This document shows, piece after piece, positions 46,261-54,235 of a stretch of DNA of 64,000 nt. Source of the stretch: Bradyrhizobium agreste (GTDB taxonomy: Bacteria > Pseudomonadota > Alphaproteobacteria > Rhizobiales > Xanthobacteraceae); contig NZ_JACCHP010000020.1 in assembly GCF_016031625.1 (NCBI RefSeq), positions 186,001 through 250,000 on the forward strand, given 5' to 3'. Position numbers and translations under genes: made by a program. How positions within the stretch are numbered: the stretch's first letter is position 1; each line of letters begins with the position of its first letter. The notes below the pieces were generated by a model that saw only the letters and a list, made by a program, of their open reading frames with translations, made no database searches and had not been told where the DNA came from.

Positions 46261-47058
46261 CTACTTCTCGGCGCGCTGCTGCTGCTTCTTCGCCAGCAGC
46301 TGCCTCAGCGCCGTGACCTTGGCCGCGGCCTGGTCCGGCGGCAAGTCTGCCTTCACGAGGATTTCCGCCTCGGCCTCGCGGCCCTGCAATCCCAGCACGA
46401 GCGCGAGGTTGGCGCGCACCCGCGCATCGTTCTGATTGCGCTGATAAGCGCGGCCGAGCACCTGTTCCGCCTTCGACAGATTGTTTTGCAGCATGTAGGA
46501 CAGGCCGAGATTGGACAGCACGGTCGGCTCGTTCGGCACGATCTTCAACGCCGCGGCGTAATATTGCTGGGCTTCCTCGTTGCGGCCGAGCTGATCGAGC
46601 ACCGCGCCCTGCGCCGACAGGATGCGCCAATCGGGATCCTCAGGCGAATGCGCGCGGCCGAGGACGTCGAAGGCCTGCTGGAAATTGCCGTTGTCGGCGA
46701 GCGCGCGGCCATAGCCGGCGAGCAACGCCTTGTTGCCGGGACGGGCGAGCACGGCCTGCTCCAGCACCGCGACTGCCTGCGCGCGCTGGCCGCTGCCACG
46801 CAGCGCCTTGCCGTATTCGAGAGCGATAGCGGGATCGCCGGGCTTGGCGCGGTAACGCTCGCGAAGTGCGTCCATCTCCGGCCTGGCGTCGGCCTTGCTG
46901 TCAGTCTTGCCGTCGGTCTTGGCGACGGAGTCCTGCTTGCCGCCGAGCGCACCGGTGACGTCGATGCCGGCGGTCTGACAGCCGCCGAGGGCGAGGATCA
47001 GGACGGCGGAACACAGATAGCCCGCCGGGGGAAAGGCGAGGAACGAACGCTTGGACAT
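46261..47058 (-). CDS. TadD-like tetratricopeptide lipoprotein
   Basis: A 265-residue protein with a lipoprotein signal (GYLCSAVLILALGGC, lipobox Cys27) followed by an acidic/Lys-rich linker and four to five TPR repeats (about 65-245: YRAKPGDPAIALEYGKALRG, AVLARPGNKALLAGYGRALA, AAALKIVPNEPTVLSNLGLS, RAYQRNQNDARVRANLALVL). TadD-type TPR lipoproteins belong to Tad pilus gene sets, where they help secretin assembly, and here it is convergent with cpaE. A 9-9-9 inverted repeat lies directly upstream of its ATG. An ATG six codons further upstream falls inside that repeat. Confidence 0.85.
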   Translation of the reverse strand: MSKRSFLAFPPAGYLCSAVLILALGGCQTAGIDVTGALGGKQDSVAKTDGKTDSKADARPEMDALRERYRAKPGDPAIALEYGKALRGSGQRAQAVAVLEQAVLARPGNKALLAGYGRALADNGNFQQAFDVLGRAHSPEDPDWRILSAQGAVLDQLGRNEEAQQYYAAALKIVPNEPTVLSNLGLSYMLQNNLSKAEQVLGRAYQRNQNDARVRANLALVLGLQGREAEAEILVKADLPPDQAAAKVTALRQLLAKKQQQRAEK

Positions 47059-47059
47059 A

Positions 47060-47086
47060 CTCTGATCACTCGGCAACTGATCAGAG
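47060..47086. promoter_or_regulatory. Inverted repeat abutting the tadD-like start
   Basis: CTCTGATCA (47060-47068), a 9-nt spacer and TGATCAGAG (47078-47086), perfect arms, ending 1 bp before the start codon at 47056-47058. It could be an operator for a dimeric regulator or an mRNA hairpin that hides the ribosome-binding site. Confidence 0.55.
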
Positions 47087-47138
47087 ATGCTTACCGATTA
47101 ACGCTAAAGTCCCGTTAAGGACGCGAACCCTTCGCGTC

Positions 47139-47384
47139 TCAATCGACGAACTCGGCACCGAATTCGCAGCCGATGCGCCAGCGCAGGCGGCATTGGCGCG
47201 AATAATCCGGCGCGAAGATGATGGTGAATTGCGGCGGCACTTCCAAGAATTCCGCCACCACCTTCACGCCGCCATCCGAAATATCCGTGATCGTGCAATC
47301 CCGCGGCAGCGAGCCCGCGCCAAAATGGATCTTTGCGAGCCGGCTGCACACCCGACGTTCGCTTCTCCGGCGATTTACAAGCAT
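47139..47384 (-). CDS. PilZ domain protein (putative c-di-GMP receptor)
   Basis: An 81-residue single PilZ domain. The RxxxR part is NRRRSERR (about 4-11) and the D/NxSxxG part is ITDISDGGVKVV (about 32-43), both needed for cyclic-di-GMP binding, followed by the beta barrel (FTIIFAPDYSRQCRLRWRIG). The protein would switch an activity in response to c-di-GMP; next to the Tad pilus genes a role in surface attachment is reasonable but unproven. Minus strand, 80 bp upstream of the TadD-like gene. Confidence 0.88.
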   Translation of the reverse strand: MLVNRRRSERRVCSRLAKIHFGAGSLPRDCTITDISDGGVKVVAEFLEVPPQFTIIFAPDYSRQCRLRWRIGCEFGAEFVD

Positions 47385-47534
47385 TTGAACTGTTCACCCG
47401 TTAGACCACGGCCCATCCCGCAGGCCCAGGAATAGCGGACATTCGTTGGAATGTGCTGAGGAGAGCCGGTGGCATTCGAGACGTAGTCTCCGCGTCGCGT
47501 TTACGGCCGGTTAAGATTTGACCGGGCGCCAAGG

Positions 47535-47730
47535 GACCGTTCCCGTACTATTCTTGCGAAACTGGGGGTAGTGCCTGTCTTGAGGCACCACCGAAGCCGG
47601 CCGCGCTCTGCCGCCCTAATTGCGGGACAGGGTTCGGCATGGTTCAGCGGGTTTCCACCGTCGCCTTTTGAATAGATCGAGGCCCGCGGTCGACGTGCAG
47701 GTGCAGGTCGCGCCCGGCCTGCCGGCCTTC
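47535..47730 (+). pseudogene. Decayed duplicate of the comM promoter and 5' end
   Basis: Collinear with 49567-49730, which spans the upstream region and the first codons of comM: CGTTCCCGTA-C/T-T-A/G-TTCTTGCGAAA, CCGGCCGCGCTCTGC, GGTTCGGCATGGTTCAGCGGG, and GTGCAGGTGCAGGTCGCGCC are shared. The copy has a 35-bp insertion after GCGAAA and a frame that stops after MVQRVSTVAF (TGA at 47669-47671), then further small indels. It forms a direct repeat with comM 2.0 kb away and bounds a small island between them. Confidence 0.9.
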
Positions 47731-47942
47731 CCAAAGGCTGGCTGTCAATGACAACTATATCACCACGGGTCCCCTATCGGTCACCGGACCCTATTTTGAT
47801 CGACTTCGCGCCCGGGCCTTCCAGTTCCTTGCCTTGAAGGGCCAGCCGCCGCCGACGTTTCAGCAGCCGGTCATCTCAATGCTTGAGCGTCTTGGAATTG
47901 CAACCCTGCTCGTTATCTTGCCTGCTAGGGGTAGGGAACGTG
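47731..47942 (+). other. Island left segment with coding-like remnant
   Basis: About 210 bp after the comM remnant. The frame reading DNYITTGPLSVTGPYFDRL then RARAFQFLALKGQPPPTFQQ looks coding but lacks a good start and does not match a family I know. It runs into the leader of the membrane-protein gene. GGGGTAGGG near 47928-47937 is the latter's ribosome-binding site. Confidence 0.35.
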
Positions 47943-48755
47943 ATGCAACAAGTCCTCAAGATCCTCGGCTTCTGGCCGCCATTGGTGTACGCCTTCGCGG
48001 TATTCTCATTGTTTTGGCTGCTGGACCGTAACGCCGCGCCTCGCGCTCGCAAGGCAATTTCCGGCTGGTTTGCGGGCCCTCACTACAACCAGCAAGACGT
48101 GGCCGCTGCCGTCCTATATGTCTTCGATAAGTTCTACACCGCGCCTCTTTTCGGCTGGCGGGCCGTGTTTCGATCAGCTGGCGTCTCAACTGTCGTCACT
48201 GTGATCGTAGCCTACCAAGTGTTTCCTATGAGCTTCGCGCTGATTCGGCATTCACCCGAAGCCATCGGGTTCTCAGCGGTGTGGCAGCTGCTGCAGAACA
48301 TTCTCGCCGATTACTTGTCGCTGTTCTTGGTTAGGCGCTGGCTCATTCTCGGTGGACTTCGTCCCCTGCTCGCGCTGACCACTGCACCTGTGCTCGGGAT
48401 AGCCATCGTCGCGATTTGCTACGATCTTACGGATGTAGCCCGATTTTCTATCTCCACCCGAACCTTCGAGTGGCATTATTTCTTGGACGATATTCACGAG
48501 TGGCGCCAATACATCCGGAACGGGACCTTCAGATGGGCCTTCTTGGTGCCGGCGCTGCTCGTGCATCTTTGGTTGCCGCTCTTCGCCCTGGGTGTCGCTT
48601 TCGCCAAAGCGATCAATTCTCTACGTGCGGCCGGCGTCCTCGCGCAGTGGTTCTTCAAGCAGGGAGAGTTTCATCCGCTGCGCTCCATCGGGTACGTGGC
48701 TGGAGCTGCGACATTTCTGATTACTGCCCTGGGGATGCTGATCCGCGGCACCTGA
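47943..48755 (+). CDS. Island membrane protein of unknown function
   Basis: A 270-residue protein with about five to six hydrophobic segments (FWPPLVYAFAVFSLFWLLD, VSTVVTVIVAYQVFPMSFAL, LTTAPVLGIAIVAICYDLTD, FRWAFLVPALLVHLWLPLFA, LGVAFAKAINSLRA and SIGYVAGAATFLITALGMLI). Soluble loops contain WFAGPHYNQQDVAAAVLYVF and FEWHYFLDDIHEWRQYI. No family recognised. Base composition is clearly lower in GC than the flanking genes, and codon use differs (many T/A third positions), which suggests recent transfer. The start ATG at 47943 follows GGGGTAGGG; a codon 20 triplets upstream is less likely. Confidence 0.75.
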   Translation: MQQVLKILGFWPPLVYAFAVFSLFWLLDRNAAPRARKAISGWFAGPHYNQQDVAAAVLYVFDKFYTAPLFGWRAVFRSAGVSTVVTVIVAYQVFPMSFALIRHSPEAIGFSAVWQLLQNILADYLSLFLVRRWLILGGLRPLLALTTAPVLGIAIVAICYDLTDVARFSISTRTFEWHYFLDDIHEWRQYIRNGTFRWAFLVPALLVHLWLPLFALGVAFAKAINSLRAAGVLAQWFFKQGEFHPLRSIGYVAGAATFLITALGMLIRGT

Positions 48756-49111
48756 AACGGCCGCCGTCATTCCATGGCGGAATCAACGCTATTTGGGATC
48801 GGTGGCTGCGGCGGAGGCGGCAACTCGGCGCGCACGCCCGAAGAGCCAGTTATCCCACTTATACCCCACATGTAGGGGTGATCACGGATACCAGCGACTA
48901 ATACTTGACGGAATCGGACGAAGCCCTCAACCTGTGGGAACCTGAACGAATGAAGCCGCCAAACCCGGCAAGGTTCAACGGCTTCGGTAGTTCTTGTCCG
49001 CTACTCAACCCGCGAGACAGGTCAAGCGGGACATTGGTCGTTACGCAACTCCGATAGAATCGGAGATACAGCCGGTGGTCAAGCCTGTCTCGCAAGACAC
49101 AGGTGATAATT
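48756..49111. other. Island intergenic region, no convincing gene
   Basis: 356 bp between the two island genes. It holds a small palindrome ACCCCACATGTAGGGGT near 48862-48878, and a further inverted pair GAAGCCG / CGGCTTC flanking CCAAACCCGGCAAGGTTCAA (about 48950-48986). No RNA gene could be assigned and no frame looks coding. Confidence 0.4.
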
Positions 49112-49417
49112 ATGAACATCACGGTCAAAACTCAGACCGCTCAGATCAGCTGCATCAACAAGAGCGACCGTTACAATCCGCACGAGCGCATCACGCATGT
49201 AGGCGGAAATGCTGGCGGTGGTTGGCGCCTCACCCAGGAGGACGCCATTGTCCTGATTGAGACTAGGCAATGGAAGTTCTGGGTGAAGCCGGCCAATGCC
49301 GACCGGGTCTGGGTTCTCGTTGCCACCAGCCGCTTTGGTAACAAGTATCTGAAGACGACCGCCGATGGAGAGCAGCCGAACAATTTGCTGTCTCTCCCTG
49401 AGTGCCTCAAAGCCTGA
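49112..49417 (+). CDS. DUF3892 domain protein
   Basis: A 101-residue single-domain protein. The DUF3892 pattern is plain: ISCINKSDRYNPHERITHVG, a GGGWRLTQEDAIVLIETRQW segment, WVLVATSRFGNKYLKTTADG and EQPNNLLSLPEC. The family is scattered through many bacteria, often on accessory DNA, and its function is not known to me. The ATG at 49112 has AGGTG six bases upstream. It is the second island gene; base composition is lower in GC than the core genes around it. Confidence 0.85.
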   Translation: MNITVKTQTAQISCINKSDRYNPHERITHVGGNAGGGWRLTQEDAIVLIETRQWKFWVKPANADRVWVLVATSRFGNKYLKTTADGEQPNNLLSLPECLKA

Positions 49418-49472
49418 GGCGTATCGCGCCGGTCTTGCCTACGTGGTGTGAGGCCGGCGCACCCTTTCCTCC

Positions 49473-49492
49473 AGAGAGAGAGAGAGAGAGAG
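49473..49492. repeat. (AG)10 dinucleotide microsatellite
   Basis: Ten AG units in a row, about 75 bp upstream of the comM-like repeat start and 150 bp upstream of comM's ATG. Such tracts can change length by slippage. It lies at the right edge of the island and outside any coding frame. Confidence 0.9.
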
Positions 49493-49644
49493 GCTCTCCA
49501 CGCATATTGGATCTATTCTTCTCAGCATCGGTCTACGCATGGCGGCCACACGCTGCAATGACGGCAGATCGTTCCCGTATTGTTCTTGCGAAACCGGCCG
49601 CGCTCTGCTACCCCTAATTGCAGCAGAGGGCAGGCTGGTTCGGC

Positions 49645-51183
49645 ATGGTTCAGCGGGTTTCTACCGTCGCCTTTGAGGGGATCGAGGCCCGCGCGGTCGA
49701 CGTGCAGGTGCAGGTCGCGCCTGGCCTGCCGGCCTTTGCCATCGTCGGCCTGCCGGACAAGGCGGTGTCGGAGGCGCGCGAGCGGGTGCGCTCGGCGCTG
49801 ATCGCCTCGGGGCTGGCGCTGCCGGCGCGGCGGATCATCGTCAATCTGGCGCCCGCCGACCTGCCCAAGGAGGGCAGCCATTACGACCTGCCGATCGCGC
49901 TCGGGCTGATGGCGGCGATCGGCGCGATCCCGCCGGATGCGCTCACCGGCTTCACCGTGCTCGGCGAGCTCGGCCTCGACGGCTCGATCGCGCCGGTGGC
50001 CGGCGTCCTTCCCGCCGCGATCGGCGCCAATATGCGCGAGGAAGGGCTGATCTGCCCGGCGTCCTGCGGCTCGGAAGCGGCGTGGGCGAGCCCGGACATC
50101 CAGATCATCGCGGCGAGTTCGCTGATCCAGATCGCCAACCATTTCAAGGGCACGCAGGTGCTGTCGCGGCCCTCGCCAAAGGTGCACGAGGCCGCCGCCT
50201 CGACGCTCGACCTGCGCGACATCAAGGGCCAGGAAAGCGCCAAGCGCGCGCTGGAGATTGCGGCCGCCGGCGGGCATCATCTGCTGATGATTGGCGCGCC
50301 GGGCGCCGGCAAATCCATGCTGGCCGCGCGCCTGCCCTCGATCCTGCCACCGCTGTCGCCCAGCGAGCTGCTGGAAGTCTCGATGATTGCCTCCGTCGCC
50401 GGCGAGATCGAAGGCGGCGCGCTAACGGCGCGGCGCCCGTTCCGCTCGCCGCATCATTCCGCCAGCATGGCCGCGCTCACCGGCGGCGGCGCGCGTGCCA
50501 AGCCCGGCGAGATCTCGCTGGCGCATCAGGGCGTGCTGTTCCTCGACGAATTGCCCGAGTTCGATCCGCGCGTGCTGGATTCGCTGCGCCAGCCGCTGGA
50601 GAACGGCGAGGTCGCGGTGTCGCGCGCCAATCATCGCGTCACCTACCCTGCCCGCTTCATGCTGGTCGCGGCGATGAATCCCTGCCGCTGCGGCAATGCG
50701 TTCGAGCCCGGCTATGCCTGCAAGCGCGGCCGCATCGACCGCTGCACCGGCGATTACCAGGCGCGCATTTCCGGTCCGCTGATGGACCGCATCGATCTGC
50801 GCATCGAGGTGCCGGCGGTGACCGCCGCCGACCTGATCCTGCCGCCGCCGGCGGAAGGATCGGCCGAGGTCGCCGCCCGCGTCGCGGCCGCACGCGACAT
50901 CCAGCTGGCGCGCTATGCGGAGGCAGGCCTGCCCCATGTCCGCACCAATGCCGAAGCACCCGCTTCCGTGCTGGAAGAGATCGCAAAGCCGGACGCGCAA
51001 GGCGCCAAACTGCTGCGCGATGCCGCCGAGACGATGCGCCTGTCGGCACGCGGCTATCACCGCGTGCTGCGGGTGGCGCGGACGTTGGCCGACCTGGACC
51101 ATGCCGACAAGATCGGCCGACTGCACCTCGCCGAAGCCCTGTCCTACCGCGCACTCGCGGAGGATGTGCGGCAGCTGGCCTAA
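49645..51183 (+). CDS. comM: YifB/ComM family Mg-chelatase-like AAA+ ATPase
   Basis: A 512-residue protein: an N-terminal Lon-protease-like domain (STVAFEGIEARAVDVQVQVA, then GLPAFAIVGLPDKAVSEARE), then an AAA+ Mg-chelatase domain with Walker A GAPGAGKSM, Walker B GVLFLDELPEF, sensor AAMNPCRCG, and the C-terminal Mg-chelatase lid. ComM is a hexameric branch-migration helicase that helps integrate DNA during natural transformation in gammaproteobacteria. comM is also a known insertion site of genomic islands in Acinetobacter. Start ATG at 49645 (MVQRVSTVAF), supported by the identical start context in the duplicated fragment at 47639. Complete. Confidence 0.94.
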   Translation: MVQRVSTVAFEGIEARAVDVQVQVAPGLPAFAIVGLPDKAVSEARERVRSALIASGLALPARRIIVNLAPADLPKEGSHYDLPIALGLMAAIGAIPPDALTGFTVLGELGLDGSIAPVAGVLPAAIGANMREEGLICPASCGSEAAWASPDIQIIAASSLIQIANHFKGTQVLSRPSPKVHEAAASTLDLRDIKGQESAKRALEIAAAGGHHLLMIGAPGAGKSMLAARLPSILPPLSPSELLEVSMIASVAGEIEGGALTARRPFRSPHHSASMAALTGGGARAKPGEISLAHQGVLFLDELPEFDPRVLDSLRQPLENGEVAVSRANHRVTYPARFMLVAAMNPCRCGNAFEPGYACKRGRIDRCTGDYQARISGPLMDRIDLRIEVPAVTAADLILPPPAEGSAEVAARVAAARDIQLARYAEAGLPHVRTNAEAPASVLEEIAKPDAQGAKLLRDAAETMRLSARGYHRVLRVARTLADLDHADKIGRLHLAEALSYRALAEDVRQLA

Positions 51184-51294
51184 GCGTGCCCGCGCATCAA
51201 CCCGGCGGTAACGACTTTCCTTTACGCTCTGCAAACCATGAGGCCCGACGCGTTTCGGTTGTGAGTTCCCCACGGGCCCGGCGAGTAGAGCGTC

Positions 51295-51762
51295 ATGTTG
51301 CGTTTCAAGTTCCTGGCCTCGGCCCTTCCCCTATTGGCGGCCGCGGTCTTCGCCCGCGTCGAGATCGGATCGGTATCGCATCCCTGCATCGCGCTGGGCG
51401 ACACATCGGTCGAGCTCACCTCGCTGTTCTGGACCGCCGGCGTGCATGTCGCCTTCACCGACGATCCCGCGCGGGCCACGGTGCGGGTCCAGATCACCGA
51501 GGATGCCGACGCTGCGGATTTCGCCGTGGTCGACGACGGGCTCGGCTCCGAACCGGACTCCTGCCAAGCTAGTCCCTCGACGCGCCTCGTCTCGATCGCC
51601 GCGCAGCCGGTCGACGGCGGCCAGGTGGTCTATCTCTCCAGCGAAGGACCGGCGGATTACCGCATCTATGTGCGCTCGAAGACGTTCTCGCCGCGCGAGG
51701 CGGCGGCGCTGATCGTCGGCGCGCGCGGCGGCCATGGCCGCGTCCAGGCGGCTTCGCTGTAG
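51295..51762 (+). CDS. Small secreted protein of unknown function
   Basis: A 155-residue protein with an N-terminal hydrophobic signal (FKFLASALPLLAAAVFARV). The mature part contains two cysteines (SHPCIALGDTSVELTSLFWT and EPDSCQASPSTRLVSIAAQP) and the segment RIYVRSKTFSPREAAALIVG, ARGGHGRVQAASL at the C-terminus. The family is seen in Bradyrhizobium and Rhodopseudomonas as hypothetical; I do not recognise a function. It lies between comM and the hybrid kinase on the same strand, 140 bp before the latter, so a periplasmic input role is conceivable but speculative. Confidence 0.75.
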   Translation: MLRFKFLASALPLLAAAVFARVEIGSVSHPCIALGDTSVELTSLFWTAGVHVAFTDDPARATVRVQITEDADAADFAVVDDGLGSEPDSCQASPSTRLVSIAAQPVDGGQVVYLSSEGPADYRIYVRSKTFSPREAAALIVGARGGHGRVQAASL

Positions 51763-51902
51763 AGCTCAATTGTTTGAGCGCTCTGCCCCGTTAACACCTC
51801 GTCAACCCTGTTCGGAGGCGGCGCCACAGCCGCAAGCAGTTCGCAAGGTCGGCGGGCCATCGTCGCACGCGGCGGCGGGGTTTCAGGCAAGGGTCGGTTG
51901 CG

Positions 51903-54158
51903 ATGGGTCGGACGTTCCGGATCAAGGTGCGCATGCGTCGCTTCAGGCGGCGACATCCGAGGCTCGCCTTCGCGATCCGCTCCTTCATGATCTTCTCGGC
52001 GACCTTCGGCGGCGCCTATGGTTTCGTCTCCGGCAGCCGGTCCGAGAATTCCGGCTACGATCCCCATACCTTTGCGATCGGCGCCAGCTTCCTGTTCGCA
52101 CTCGCCTGCCTCGGCCTTGCAACGCTGAGCATGCGCCTGCGCTTCGTCAACAAGCGGCTGCGGACGCTCGCCGCCCACAATGAGACGTTGATCGACCGCA
52201 ATTGGGAGCTGAAGGAAGCGGAAGAGCGCGCCCGCAGCCTGTTCGAGCAGCAGGGCGACCTCATCGTGCTGCGCGCTACCGATGGCCGCATCACCTTTGC
52301 CAACGAGGCCTATTGTGCGCTCGCAGGACAGGCGCGCAGCGCGCTGGTCGGCACGCGCTTCGATTTCGACGTGCTGGAGCAGGGCGACAGCGCCCGCGAG
52401 AGCAGCGGCACGCGCATTCACGACCAGAAGATCGCAACGCCGCTCGGCGCGCGCTGGATCGCCTGGCGCGAGGGCTATGTCCGCCGCGATGCTGGCCAGC
52501 CCGCCGAGTTGCAGAGCGTGGGACGCGACGTCACCGACCGCACCGAGACCGAACGCGCATTATCCGACGCGCGCGACCAGGCCGACGCTGCCAATCGCGC
52601 CAAGTCGCGCTTCCTGGCGATGGCCTCGCACGAGATCCGCACGCCATTGAACGGCATCATCGGCATGGGCGGCCTGTTGCTCGACACCCATCTGACACCG
52701 GAGCAGGCGACCTATGCCAGGGCGGTGAAGACCTCGGGCGAAGCCTTGATGGCGCTGATCGAGGAGCTGCTCGATTATTCCAAGATCGAGGCCGGCAAGC
52801 TCGATCTCGATCAACGTCCCTTCGCGCTCTCGACCCTGGTCGAGGAGATCACCGAGCTGCTCGCGCCGCGCGCTCAGGCGAAGACGCTCGAGATCGCCGC
52901 CTATGTCGACGAGCGCCTGCCGCTCGAAGTGGTCGGCGATGCCGCGCGGCTGCGTCAGGTGCTGCTCAATCTCGCCGGCAACGCCATCAAGTTCACGAGC
53001 GACGGCGGCGTGGCACTGATCGTCGAGCCCGGCATCTGGCCGAACGAGATCAGCTTCCTGGTTCGCGACACCGGCATCGGCATCGCAGCCGAGGCCCAGC
53101 AGCGCATCTTCCGCGAATTCGAGCAGGCCGACGAGCGCGTCGCCCGCACCTATGGGGGCACCGGACTTGGCCTCGCCATCAGCGAGCGCATCGTCAAGCG
53201 CATGGGCGGGCGGATCACGCTCACCAGCGAGCCGGGGAAGGGCTCGACCTTCGAGGTCGCGGTGCCGCTTGCGCCGTCGCAAGGCAGCGCGGGGCAAACC
53301 GCATTTCCGAGCCCCGACCTCACCGGCAAGTCAATGCTCCTCGTCGCCGACGGCATCGAAGCCTCGCTCATCGCACGGCGCCTCGAACGCTGGGGCGGCC
53401 AGACCTGCCTGGTTGCAGATGCGGCGGTTGCCGAAGCATTGCTGCCGGAACGCTCCTGGCACGCGGTGCTGATCGATCGGGCGATCGGTCCTGCCGTGGC
53501 CGATCATCTCGGTGAGGCCGCCCGCGCGCACGCCTTGCAGCGCCTCGTGCTGCTGACGTCGAGCTCGCGGCACGAAAAGCTGTCGCCGGCCTTCACCGGC
53601 TTTCTGGTTAAGCCGCTGCGCGCGGCCTCGCTCGCCGCGCGCCTTGCCCTGACGCCGGAGGTCGCCTCGCCCGATCTCGCGCCGGAGCCGCCTGCGAAGT
53701 CCGCCGGCTCCGCGCCGGCGAAAGGCCTGTCGATCCTCGTCGCCGAGGACAACGAGATCAACGCCTTGCTGATGCGCTCGCTGCTGACCAAGCTCGGCCA
53801 CCGCGTCGTCATCGCCGTCCATGGCGAGGCCGCGCTGGAATCCTGGCTCGCCGCCTCATCGGCCGGCACGCCCTACGATCTCGTGCTGATGGACATCCAG
53901 ATGCCGCAGCTCGACGGCATCGAGGCGACAAAGCGCATCCGCGCGCACGAGGCCGCCTTGGGCGGACACTTGGGCAGTCAGCACACGCCGATCCTGGCGC
54001 TGACCGCCAACACGCTGGTGGAGGATCGCTACGCTTGCTTCGAGGCGGGCATGAACGGATTTCTGATCAAGCCGCTCGACCGCGAGAAGCTCGAGGAGGC
54101 GCTGGCGGGCCTCGCCGCGTCCCGGCACCTGACAGTTCCGGATCTCACGGGGACCTGA
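51903..54158 (+). CDS. Hybrid sensor histidine kinase with two receiver domains
   Basis: A 751-residue protein: basic N-terminus, two transmembrane helices (about 24-42 and 57-77) with a short loop, coiled coil (85-115), PAS domain (about 112-215, FANEAYCALAGQARSALVGT), HisKA with phospho-acceptor His243 in ASHEIRTPLNG, HATPase with NLAGNAIKFTSDGG, RDTGIGIA and TYGGTGLGLAISE. Then a receiver near 470-580 and a second receiver near 610-740 with E615/D616, phospho-acceptor Asp664 (LVLMDIQMP) and KPLD. The first receiver keeps an aspartate (LIDRAIGP) and lysine (FLVKPL) but has Ala where one acidic pocket residue belongs (LLVADG). No output domain and no adjacent response regulator, so it probably signals through a distant Hpt. 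Confidence 0.92.
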   Translation: MGRTFRIKVRMRRFRRRHPRLAFAIRSFMIFSATFGGAYGFVSGSRSENSGYDPHTFAIGASFLFALACLGLATLSMRLRFVNKRLRTLAAHNETLIDRNWELKEAEERARSLFEQQGDLIVLRATDGRITFANEAYCALAGQARSALVGTRFDFDVLEQGDSARESSGTRIHDQKIATPLGARWIAWREGYVRRDAGQPAELQSVGRDVTDRTETERALSDARDQADAANRAKSRFLAMASHEIRTPLNGIIGMGGLLLDTHLTPEQATYARAVKTSGEALMALIEELLDYSKIEAGKLDLDQRPFALSTLVEEITELLAPRAQAKTLEIAAYVDERLPLEVVGDAARLRQVLLNLAGNAIKFTSDGGVALIVEPGIWPNEISFLVRDTGIGIAAEAQQRIFREFEQADERVARTYGGTGLGLAISERIVKRMGGRITLTSEPGKGSTFEVAVPLAPSQGSAGQTAFPSPDLTGKSMLLVADGIEASLIARRLERWGGQTCLVADAAVAEALLPERSWHAVLIDRAIGPAVADHLGEAARAHALQRLVLLTSSSRHEKLSPAFTGFLVKPLRAASLAARLALTPEVASPDLAPEPPAKSAGSAPAKGLSILVAEDNEINALLMRSLLTKLGHRVVIAVHGEAALESWLAASSAGTPYDLVLMDIQMPQLDGIEATKRIRAHEAALGGHLGSQHTPILALTANTLVEDRYACFEAGMNGFLIKPLDREKLEEALAGLAASRHLTVPDLTGT

Positions 54159-54235
54159 TCGCGTCCGGCGATCGCAATCGAAATCGCGCGCGTTGCGCGT
54201 CACGATCCTTGAGCAGCAACGCCAGCGCCTCGGGA

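Noticed and set aside
41523-47138. CtrA-binding sites controlling the cpa genes
   Set aside because: TTAA half-sites exist near 47098-47118 but their spacing is 13 bp and not 7, and none lies upstream of cpaB.
48994-49260. Plus-strand frame of 88 codons overlapping the DUF3892 gene
   Set aside because: Overlaps the DUF3892 coding sequence in another frame and has no family resemblance.
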